Source of the DNA: Prevotellaceae bacterium UBA1726
Lineage (GTDB): Bacteria > Bacteroidota > Bacteroidia > Bacteroidales > Bacteroidaceae
Assembly: GCA_002316005.1 (NCBI GenBank)
Contig: DCIM01000071.1
Span: 1-14,295 of the forward strand
DNA length: 14,295 nt
Reading direction: 5' to 3'
This document shows positions 1-4,947 of this stretch, one piece after another (position 1 is the stretch's first letter; each line of letters opens with the position of its first letter). The notes beneath the pieces were generated by a model, which saw only the letters and a program-made list of their open reading frames with translations, ran no database searches and was not told the origin of the DNA. The translations under genes were made by a program, and so were the position numbers.

Positions 1-381
1 AATGGTGGCAATGGTGTCATTGGCGATTTGCAGAAGCCTGTTGAGGCAAGGGAGTTCATACAGCAACTGAAGGATATCTTCCATGTGAAGTGTGTCCAGA
101 CTAACGAGTTGCTCAAGTATCCTATCCGTTCGGTGGCTGTCTGTGGCGGTGCTGGTTCGTTCCTCATCGACGATGCTATCCGTGAGGGGGCTGATGCTTT
201 CATCACTGGCGAGGTGGGCTATCATCAGTTCTTCGGCAATGAGCAGATGATTCAGATCATAGCCCTTGGACATTATCAGAGTGAGCAATACACCACAGAG
301 GTGCTCCGTCGTATCATTGCTCCTCTCGGTGTGCGTTGTGAAATCTCCGACATCAACACCAACCCAATCCTCTATTTATAG
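1..381 (+). CDS. Nif3-like dinuclear metal-centre protein, C-terminal part
   Basis: This is the 3' end of a gene that begins before the window; the reading frame is open from base 1 and stops with TAG at 379-381. The peptide matches the C-terminal domain of the Nif3/YbgI/DUF34 family, whose toroidal hexamers carry a two-metal site and are often annotated, without firm proof, as GTP cyclohydrolase I type 2. Visible family marks are the GGAGSF turn, GADAFITGEVGYHQF, and GHYQSEQ, in which His and Glu are the expected metal ligands. The catalytic role is unsettled for the family. The next gene on the same strand encodes a zinc-ribbon protein, an arrangement common in Bacteroidales, so the two are probably cotranscribed despite the 289-bp gap. 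The N-terminal part and the true start cannot be seen. Confidence 0.9.
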   Translation, partial: NGGNGVIGDLQKPVEAREFIQQLKDIFHVKCVQTNELLKYPIRSVAVCGGAGSFLIDDAIREGADAFITGEVGYHQFFGNEQMIQIIALGHYQSEQYTTEVLRRIIAPLGVRCEISDINTNPILYL

Positions 382-389
382 AGGTTAGT

Positions 390-622
390 CACCGTTCCCG
401 AGGTTTCAACCGAGGGTCCAAAATCCCCGTCTGGCTTTCTCCCCGTTGAGTTCGCCGTCACGGTTCCCCTCGTTTCAACGAGGGTCCAAAATCCCCGTCT
501 GGCTTTCTCCCCGTTGAGTTCGCCATCACGGTTCCCCTCGTTTTTAACGAGGGCCCTAAATCCCCCGCTGGCTTGCTCCCCGTTGAGTTCGCCGTCGAGT
601 CGCTCTTGTTTTTAACAAGAGC
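390..622. repeat. Tandem hairpin array, about 69-bp unit, 3.5 copies
   Basis: Units begin near 390, 459, 527 and 596 (spacing 69, 68, 69). Each opens with a hairpin, followed by a shared spacer containing CCCCGTTGAGTTCGCC. The hairpins are CCCTCG/CGAGGG with loop TTTCAA in unit 2, CCCTCGTT/AACGAGGG in unit 3, and GCTCTTGTT/AACAAGAGC in unit 4. In unit 1 the stem has two mismatches. Unit 4 is cut after its hairpin and differs in arm sequence while keeping the pairing. The array fills the gap between the Nif3-like and zinc-ribbon genes. No T-tract follows on the + strand, so these are not ordinary terminators. RNA folding, mRNA processing or protein binding are all possible. Confidence 0.85.
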
Positions 623-670
623 AAAAAAACAGAAAATCAAAAATCATTAAATCATAAAATCAAAAAAGCT

Positions 671-1495
671 ATGGCAAAGAAACCAGTAGACATGACAGTT
701 GAAGAGAAGTTGAAGACTCTTTTCAGCTTGCAGAAAGCTCTTTCAAGTATTGACGACAAGCGTGCCCTCCGTGGTGAACTTCCACTTGAGGTTCAGGACC
801 TTGAGGATGAAATCGAGGGTCTTAACACTCGTGAGGAGAAGATTCGCCGTGAGATCAACGACTATGAGTCGGCTATCTCTCAGAAGAAAGGCGAAATCGA
901 AATCGCTGAGTCAAGTCTTGCAAAATACAAGAAGCAGCTCGATGAGGTTCGTAACAACCGTGAGTATGACATGCTCACAAAGGAGATTGAGTTCCAGTCT
1001 CTCGAAATCGAACTTTGCAACAAGAAGATCAAGGAAGCTAAAACTAAGATTGAGGAGCGTAAGAACGACCTCGCTAAGGCTGAGGAGGCTGTTGCTGAGC
1101 GTACTCAGGATCTTATCCACAAGCGTGCAGAACTCGAAGAGATCATGCAGGAGACTCGTGAGTCTGAAGAGGCTCTCAAGGAGGAATCTCGTGAACTCGA
1201 GGCTAAGATCGAACCACGCCTCCTTTCTTCGTTCAAGCGTATCCGTAAGGGTGTTCGCAATGGTCTCGGCATCGTTTATGTACAGCGTGATGCCTGTGGT
1301 GGTTGCTTCGCAAAGATCCCACCTCAGCGCCAGCTTGATGTGAAGATGCACAAGAAGATCATCGTTTGTGAGTATTGTGGTCGTATCCTCATCGATCCAG
1401 AACTTGCTGGTGTAAAGGTTGATGCTCCTGTTGAGGAGAAACCAAAGCGCAAGACTCGCAAGAGCAAGAAGGCAGAAGAGGCTGCTGCAGAATAA
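671..1495 (+). CDS. Coiled-coil protein with C-terminal C4 zinc ribbon (zf-RING_7 type)
   Basis: This 274-residue cytoplasmic protein belongs to the C4-type zinc-ribbon family (zf-RING_7 after a CT398-like coiled-coil hairpin). Residues 10-185 are almost entirely charged heptad-like helix rich in Glu, Lys and Arg, expected to fold as a long antiparallel coiled-coil hairpin. A zinc ribbon follows with Cys209-x2-Cys212 and Cys233-x2-Cys236. The last 25 residues are a Lys/Arg-rich tail ending in an Ala/Glu stretch. The molecular role is not established; members are usually described as putative nucleic-acid-binding or scaffold proteins. The start at 671 is the first ATG in frame and agrees with family length; no Shine-Dalgarno is visible, as is usual in this phylum. 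It follows the Nif3-like gene and ends just before a strong terminator, so it is the last gene of that transcript. Confidence 0.92.
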   Translation: MAKKPVDMTVEEKLKTLFSLQKALSSIDDKRALRGELPLEVQDLEDEIEGLNTREEKIRREINDYESAISQKKGEIEIAESSLAKYKKQLDEVRNNREYDMLTKEIEFQSLEIELCNKKIKEAKTKIEERKNDLAKAEEAVAERTQDLIHKRAELEEIMQETRESEEALKEESRELEAKIEPRLLSSFKRIRKGVRNGLGIVYVQRDACGGCFAKIPPQRQLDVKMHKKIIVCEYCGRILIDPELAGVKVDAPVEEKPKRKTRKSKKAEEAAAE

Positions 1496-1514
1496 ATCCA
1501 GCCTCTCCCCAAAT

Positions 1515-1548
1515 AAAAAGGAGCCCTCCCCGCGGAGAGCTCCTTTTT
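1515..1548 (+). terminator. Intrinsic terminator after the zinc-ribbon gene
   Basis: Perfect 10-bp stem AAAAAGGAGC (1515-1524) / GCTCCTTTTT (1539-1548), with the T run forming the 3' side of the stem. It lies 20 bp after the stop codon. The A/T-flanked symmetry means it could also stop transcripts from the opposing operon. Confidence 0.9.
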
Positions 1549-1559
1549 CTATTTATGCT

Positions 1560-1583
1560 CTATAGCCTCTATCCCGTCTATAG
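1560..1583. repeat. CTATAG-N12-CTATAG repeat, copy 1
   Basis: A 24-bp element bounded by two copies of the palindrome CTATAG. It recurs at 2346-2369 with 22 of 24 bases identical. It sits in pyrimidine-rich low-complexity DNA, downstream of the Arc-type gene as that gene is read. Confidence 0.75.
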
Positions 1584-1586
1584 TCT

Positions 1587-1808
1587 CTAATCTCTATTCT
1601 CTAATCCCTCTTCCCTCTTCTTTACCCCCTCTCCTTTAGGAGAGGGTCGGGGTGAGGCTTTCTTCAACCTCCCACTTTTCTTCAGTGCCTCATTGAGGAT
1701 ATACTGAATCTGCCCATTGGTCGAGCGGAACTCATCTGCCGCCCATGCCTCTATGGCGTTCATCATATCCTCGTCCAGGCGCAACACAAAACTCTTATTC
1801 TTTGCCAT
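1587..1808 (-). CDS. Arc-type ribbon-helix-helix protein with repeat-derived C-terminal tail
   Basis: The 73-residue product starts with a short ribbon-helix-helix domain of the Arc/MetJ type. Residues 4-12 (KSFVLRLDE) form the DNA-contacting strand, followed by two helices containing AIEAWAADEFRS and NGQIQYILNEAL. This subfamily normally ends close to residue 50, after a GR-K-K tail. Here residues 51-61 read ASPRPSPKGEG and are encoded by the palindromic repeat at 1625-1658, and residues 62-73 come from low-complexity DNA, so the native stop has been lost. The start ATG at 1808 overlaps the end of the upstream PH-like gene by 14 bp, implying translational coupling. It is the last gene of the SPFH operon. 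A DNA-binding regulator is the obvious role, but operator and targets are unknown. Confidence 0.85.
   Translation of the reverse strand: MAKNKSFVLRLDEDMMNAIEAWAADEFRSTNGQIQYILNEALKKSGRLKKASPRPSPKGEGVKKREEGLENRD
1625..1658. repeat. G/C-palindrome repeat, copy A, inside the Arc-type gene
   Basis: Hairpin CCCTCTCC (1627-1634) / GGAGAGGG (1639-1646) with loop TTTA, followed by TCGGGGTGAGGC. Read on the - strand it encodes ASPRPSPKGEG, a sequence recognisable as the PSPKGEG-like peptide left by a widespread bacterial intergenic repeat when it enters an open frame. Related copies lie at 2961-3023 and 4081-4125. Confidence 0.85.
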
Positions 1809-2295
1809 ATCGTTTCTTTTCTTCTTCGAGATACTTCAAAAAATCTTCCGCCTCGCCCGAGAAATCTTCATAGGCAATAGTATAGAGTGCTCCGTCTTGC
1901 TTGTATTTCATGTTTAGCACCATGCGCGTGAGTGGGTTCCTGTGACTCTGTATCTCGTCAAGGGCATTCTTTGTCACTACATGGATTACCTTCTTCCTGT
2001 CTGCGTCTTTACCGATTCTGAATTCGGTGATGTCGTCCCAGAGAATAAACTGACGGTTTATCCAGAGGCCTTTTGGATCTCCACCAACTGGCACGCTGCC
2101 CGAAATCATCATTCTGAGGTCTTTGACAAAAGCAAAGAGTCCTCCTACGCCAAAGAGCAGAATACTTGCGCCTCCAAGTATCTTTGCGAAGAGTGGCTGC
2201 GATGTCGTAAGGAAAACAACACCGATTACTGTGAACACCGTACAAATGATATACAGAGGAATCCTCTTAACCCATATGTTTTTTGTAAATTTCAT
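1795..2295 (-). CDS. Two-TM membrane protein with cytoplasmic PH-like domain
   Basis: This 166-residue protein has two hydrophobic segments near residues 11-30 and 35-55 (a hairpin through the inner membrane), then a soluble domain of about 105 residues. The soluble part, with GLWINRQFILWDDITEF followed by a Lys-rich strand and a C-terminal helix EDFLKYLEEEKKR, has the layout of bacterial PH-like domains and recalls STM3941-family proteins. The family call is tentative. It is the third gene of the operon; a GGAG at 2303-2306 lies 7 nt before the start, unlike most genes here. Its 3' end overlaps the Arc-type gene. A membrane-associated partner of the SPFH protein is plausible from context only. 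Confidence 0.75.
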   Translation of the reverse strand: MKFTKNIWVKRIPLYIICTVFTVIGVVFLTTSQPLFAKILGGASILLFGVGGLFAFVKDLRMMISGSVPVGGDPKGLWINRQFILWDDITEFRIGKDADRKKVIHVVTKNALDEIQSHRNPLTRMVLNMKYKQDGALYTIAYEDFSGEAEDFLKYLEEEKKRYGKE

Positions 2296-2345
2296 ATCTG
2301 CGCTCCTTTTTTTGTTATTCGCTCATTCTCTCGTTTTTGATTCTT

Positions 2346-2369
2346 CTATAGCTTCTATCTCGTCTATAG
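2346..2369. repeat. CTATAG-N12-CTATAG repeat, copy 2
   Basis: Second copy of the 24-bp element at 1560-1583, differing at two positions, both within the 12-bp centre. It lies in the 83-bp gap between the DUF3784 and PH-like genes. Confidence 0.75.
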
Positions 2370-2378
2370 CAACTATCC

Positions 2379-2711
2379 TTAGTATCTTGGGTTCTTTGCC
2401 CAGGTATTGGCAAGTATCAAAAACAGCAATATGATAATCACGAAGAATATTGTCAGCATTGCGCATAATGTGGCATTAGCTGCACACAACACCATAAGCA
2501 TTGAATAAACAGCTGTCAACCAACATACGATTGCCACGAGCCAACGTAGTCGTTTGATGTTCACCTTTGCCTTCTTTTCCTTACTTGCAGTGTTGTATCC
2601 GGCAATGAGCCAATCGCCTTTACCAATCAGCACCACCACTCCTAACAGCGCAATGACAATCGACACGATTCCAATCTCCAAAACCGGACTGTTTGTTATT
2701 GTATGAATCAT
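2379..2711 (-). CDS. DUF3784 family membrane protein
   Basis: This 110-residue integral membrane protein has hydrophobic segments at about residues 10-28, 55-77 and 80-103. After the first comes KGDWLIAGYNTASKEKKAK, which matches the DUF3784 signature (a G-x-W-LIAGYNT-x-SKEEK motif). The function of DUF3784 is unknown; members are small membrane proteins found across Firmicutes and Bacteroidetes. It is the second gene of the probable SPFH operon. The start at 2711 is supported by a GGAG at 2718-2721, 6 nt upstream. No promoter match lies directly upstream, so it is presumably read from the SPFH promoter through the repeat-rich 313-bp gap. Confidence 0.85.
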   Translation of the reverse strand: MIHTITNSPVLEIGIVSIVIALLGVVVLIGKGDWLIAGYNTASKEKKAKVNIKRLRWLVAIVCWLTAVYSMLMVLCAANATLCAMLTIFFVIIILLFLILANTWAKNPRY

Positions 2712-2795
2712 AATAATCTCCTTTTTTTAATAGTTCATTAGCCTTTTCTTTTTTTTGTCTGTTATGAAAACACCTTTTCTTCTGTCTGTTCTGCA

Positions 2796-2816
2796 CTGCG
2801 AGGCTTTGCCTCGCAG
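2796..2816. repeat. Hairpin repeat of the AGGCwTTGCCTCGC type, copy 1
   Basis: Perfect 9-bp stem CTGCGAGGC / GCCTCGCAG with loop TTT. A related hairpin at 6494-6516 shares the core AGGCnTTGCCTCGC. Neither has a T-tract typical of a terminator. Confidence 0.7.
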
Positions 2817-2828
2817 CCTAAATTCTCT

Positions 2829-2885
2829 CCCTATTCTCTCTTCCCTATTCTCTCTTCCCTATTCCCTATTCCCTCTTCCTTCTTC
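2829..2885. repeat. Pyrimidine minisatellite, 14-bp unit
   Basis: The unit CCCTATTCTCTCTT is found at 2829-2842 and 2843-2856, then decays into CCCTATT and CCCTCTT variants up to about 2885. Similar pyrimidine-rich text occurs at 1584-1624 and 4011-4075, always in this operon's non-coding gaps. Confidence 0.75.
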
Positions 2886-2960
2886 TCTGCCCCGTTCCCG
2901 GCGTGTTCGCGCCGGGCTTGTTCTCTGTGGGGCCTTGTTCTCTCTCTTTGGGAGTTTGGA

Positions 2961-3023
2961 GTATCTACTCCCTTCCCCATTACGGGGGAAGGGGGGCATC
3001 GCTTCGCGATGCGGGGTTAGGGG
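2961..3023. repeat. G/C-palindrome repeat, copy B, with nested second hairpin
   Basis: Begins with GTATCTACTCCC, identical to the start of copy C at 4081. Hairpin CCCTTCCCC (2970-2978) / GGGGAAGGG (2985-2993), then a perfect GCATCGC (2996-3002) / GCGATGC (3006-3012) hairpin placed inside the repeat, then GGGGTTAGGGGCC. It ends against the SPFH stop codon at 3025. Confidence 0.8.
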
Positions 3024-3024
3024 C

Positions 3025-3990
3025 CTAATGATTCAGCGTCCCGCTATTTATCACCGGCTGTGCTGGCTCGTCTGCGCAGAGAACTACGAGCAGGTTGCTT
3101 ACCATTGCAGCCTTCTTCTCCTCATCGAGTTCAACAATCTCCTCGTCTGACAACTTGTCAAGTGCCAACTTCACCATTGATACTGCACCGTCAACAATCT
3201 TCTCGCGAGCTGTGATGATAGCTGCTGCCTGCTGACGACGGAGCATTACTGCTGCAATCTCTGGTGCGTATGCAAGGTAGTTGATACGTGCCTCGAGAAC
3301 TTCCAAACCGGCCATTGCCAGACGCTCGTTGAGCTTTGCTGTAAGTACCTCGTTCACTTCCTCACTACCACCACGGAGGGTTACATCCTGCGAGTTTGCA
3401 TCCTCGTCATCGTAGGCATACATTCCTGCTACCTGACGGAGGGCTGAGTCGCTCTGAACCTTCACGAAGTGCTCGAACTTGTTCATGCGGGCTGTTGCTG
3501 CATTTCCTACCTGACCGGTTGCCGATACATCGGTGTCAATATCGAAGATTGCTTTGTAGGTGTCCTTCAAACGCCATACCAATACCAAACCAATAAGTAC
3601 TGGGTTACCGGCCTTGTCATTAACCTTGATTGGCTCTGCATTGAGGTTGCGGGCACGAAGACTGACATTCTTTGTCGACATGAATGGGTTAATCCAGTAG
3701 AAACCGTTCTTGCGGAATGTACCAACATAACGGCCGAAGAATGTTACAACCTTTGCCTCGTTTGGCTCAAGCATCGAGAATCCACACGAGCATATAATTG
3801 CTGCGATGAGCAGTAGTACGCCTGTTACAAACAGATATGCACAAGGTGCACCGGCATCAGCATTGATGCAACCCTCAACAAAAGCATATACTGTTGCAGC
3901 CCAAAGCAATATTGCTATTGCGCACATTGCAAAACCATTGAGCGAGCCTCCATGAAACTCAAACTCCTTTGACTCATTGTTCTTTTCCAT
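3025..3990 (-). CDS. SPFH/band-7 domain membrane protein
   Basis: This 321-residue protein has two N-terminal transmembrane segments (about residues 18-38 and 48-70) followed by an SPFH (stomatin/prohibitin/flotillin/HflK) domain. Recognisable marks are EPNEAKVVTFFGRYVGT-x-RKNGFYWINPF, PVLIGLVLVWRLKDTYKAIFDI, and a C-terminal helical part with LNERLAMAGLEVLEARINYLAYAPEIA cut by a QQAAAI turn, as in flotillin-like proteins. Such proteins oligomerise at the membrane and organise or protect other membrane proteins; the partner here is not known. It is the first gene of a probable four-gene operon. The promoter at 4220-4189 gives a leader of about 190 nt, into which copy C of the palindrome repeat is set. 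No Shine-Dalgarno is visible at its start. Confidence 0.9.
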   Translation of the reverse strand: MEKNNESKEFEFHGGSLNGFAMCAIAILLWAATVYAFVEGCINADAGAPCAYLFVTGVLLLIAAIICSCGFSMLEPNEAKVVTFFGRYVGTFRKNGFYWINPFMSTKNVSLRARNLNAEPIKVNDKAGNPVLIGLVLVWRLKDTYKAIFDIDTDVSATGQVGNAATARMNKFEHFVKVQSDSALRQVAGMYAYDDEDANSQDVTLRGGSEEVNEVLTAKLNERLAMAGLEVLEARINYLAYAPEIAAVMLRRQQAAAIITAREKIVDGAVSMVKLALDKLSDEEIVELDEEKKAAMVSNLLVVLCADEPAQPVINSGTLNH

Positions 3991-4080
3991 AATTCTTTCT
4001 TTTTTATAGTTAGTAATTTCTTTAGCTCCTGTTTCCCCTACCTTCCTTATTGTTCCTTCTCTTTCTTTTTCCTTGGGGTG

Positions 4081-4148
4081 GTATCTACTCCCCTCTCTTT
4101 ATGGGAGGGGGTAAGGGGGTGGGTCTTTTCCCGGTGCTTTTTCGCCGG
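4081..4148. repeat. G/C-palindrome repeat, copy C, plus second hairpin, in the SPFH leader
   Basis: Starts with the same 12 bases (GTATCTACTCCC) as copy B. Hairpin CCCCTCTC (4090-4097) / GGGAGGGG (4103-4110), with one G:T pair, then TAAGGGGGTGGGTC. A second hairpin CCGGTG/CGCCGG (4131-4148, one G:T pair) follows at once, echoing the GC hairpin near copy B. The region 4011-4080 beside it is plain pyrimidine-rich DNA. Confidence 0.75.
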
Positions 4149-4188
4149 AGAGGGTTATTGTTTTGATATCATTTTGATATTACGACGT

Positions 4189-4220
4189 CAAAGATATATC
4201 GAAAGTTACAAATCTCCAAA
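4189..4220 (-). promoter_or_regulatory. Promoter for the SPFH operon
   Basis: On the - strand: TTTG (4220-4217), 20 bp, TATCTTTG (4196-4189), an exact match to the Bacteroidetes TTTG / TAnnTTTG consensus. Transcription should start near 4182 and run left through copy C into the SPFH gene. Confidence 0.75.
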
Positions 4221-4280
4221 TAATTCTTCCGAAATCGAATACTCTTTAACATTCTTTCAGGAATTATCTGTCGTAATTAT

Positions 4281-4311
4281 TTTGTCAAACGAAATAAAAC
4301 TCTTACTTTTG
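4281..4311 (+). promoter_or_regulatory. Promoter for the small lipoprotein gene
   Basis: TTTG (4281-4284), 19 bp, TACTTTTG (4304-4311), an exact consensus match. It is divergent from the SPFH promoter, with about 60 bp between the two -33 boxes. The expected start near 4318 gives a short leader of about 27 nt carrying AAAGGAAAAG before the ATG. Confidence 0.85.
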
Positions 4312-4344
4312 CAACACAGTATTAATAATAAAGGAAAAGACATT

Positions 4345-4713
4345 ATGACAAAGAAAACAATACTCGCTGCTTTTGCAGCACTCGTGCTTATGTGCTCTTG
4401 CTCTACAAGCGACTCGGCACTCAATGATCTCCGTACTCTCAACCAGCAGATTACCATCGAAGGTCCTACCTATGGTCTTAACGACTGGAGGTCTGCTGCA
4501 ACCAAGTATTACAAAACAGACAAGAAGATTGCCAAGTTTGTTGCTGATGGCAAATATACCGATGCTGAAATGCAGGAAATCGGTGAACTCCAGGGTTCTT
4601 GTGTTAGCGGTTTCGCTAAAGGTCTTGGTCAGAACATTTCAAACAAGGCACGCAATGCTGCCAGTCTCATCAAAGGTTTGGTCAACGGTCTGAAGGAAGG
4701 ATTCACAAAGTAA
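4345..4713 (+). CDS. Small exported protein, probable lipoprotein, unknown function
   Basis: I chose ATG 4345 because it follows the promoter (4281-4311) and an AAGGAAA site; the open frame reaches back to 4078 but that part crosses the promoter. The 122-residue product begins with MTKK and a hydrophobic core AILAAFAALVLM-like stretch, then CSCS, so it is probably cleaved by signal peptidase II with Cys17 or Cys19 lipidated. The lipobox is not textbook, because Val or Met stands at -3. The mature part is mostly helical, polar to basic, with YGLNDWRSAATKYYKTDKKI and a Gly/Lys-containing C-terminal helix. I do not recognise a family. A strong terminator follows, so it is a one-gene transcript. 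Confidence 0.8.
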   Translation: MTKKTILAAFAALVLMCSCSTSDSALNDLRTLNQQITIEGPTYGLNDWRSAATKYYKTDKKIAKFVADGKYTDAEMQEIGELQGSCVSGFAKGLGQNISNKARNAASLIKGLVNGLKEGFTK

Positions 4714-4774
4714 TTATTCCCGAATCCCATCCCGCCCATCTATTTGAATTTCATTTTTGCAATTCATATCCCCC

Positions 4775-4806
4775 AAAAGAGCCTCCGTTTGGAGGCTCTT
4801 TTTTTG
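4775..4806 (+). terminator. Intrinsic terminator after the small lipoprotein gene
   Basis: Perfect 12-bp stem AAAAGAGCCTCC (4775-4786) / GGAGGCTCTTTT (4791-4802), loop GTTT, then a T run to 4805. Confidence 0.93.
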
Positions 4807-4875
4807 TATGTTTTTCTTGAATGATGTCTCTTTGTTGTATTTTTGATGGGTTGTGGCTGATTTCGCCCATTTTAT

Positions 4876-4906
4876 TTTGCCGAACCGTTGTTTTTTGCTA
4901 ACTTTA
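4876..4906 (+). promoter_or_regulatory. Promoter for the 513-residue orphan gene
   Basis: TTTG (4876-4879), 19 bp, TAACTTTA (4899-4906), one base off the TAnnTTTG consensus. A start near 4913 gives a leader of about 35 nt ending in GGAGGAG at 4936-4942, five bases before the ATG; such a full Shine-Dalgarno is unusual in this window. Confidence 0.7.
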
Positions 4907-4947
4907 TTGCCATTAATTAAGAAGCAATCAAAGTCGGAGGAGCGATA

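Larger units (their letters stand above)
2712..3024. other. 313-bp repeat-filled gap between SPFH and DUF3784 genes
   Basis: I see no gene here. The gap is built from repeats: a perfect 9-bp hairpin (2796-2816), a pyrimidine minisatellite of 14-bp units (2829-2885), a GC hairpin CCCGGCG/CGCCGGG (2897-2916), and copy B of the G/C-palindrome repeat (2961-3023). On the transcribed (-) strand the minisatellite is purine-rich. An open frame at 2755-3150 (+) crosses these repeats and enters the SPFH gene antisense; I consider it spurious. Confidence 0.7.

Noticed and set aside
390..622. CRISPR array
   Set aside because: Units are nearly the same over their whole length with no unique spacers, and no cas gene is near.
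458..640. A 60-residue - strand frame with a repeated NSTGxKPxGDxGPSLK sequence
   Set aside because: It is simply the translation of the 69-bp hairpin array. Unit spacings of 68 and 69 do not keep frame, and it has no promoter or ribosome binding site.
2755..3150. A 131-residue + strand frame
   Set aside because: It reads through a pyrimidine minisatellite and three hairpins and ends inside the SPFH gene in antisense.
4078..4344. Long N-terminal extension of the small lipoprotein
   Set aside because: It would start in repeat copy C and cross an exact promoter; the start at 4345 gives a proper signal sequence.
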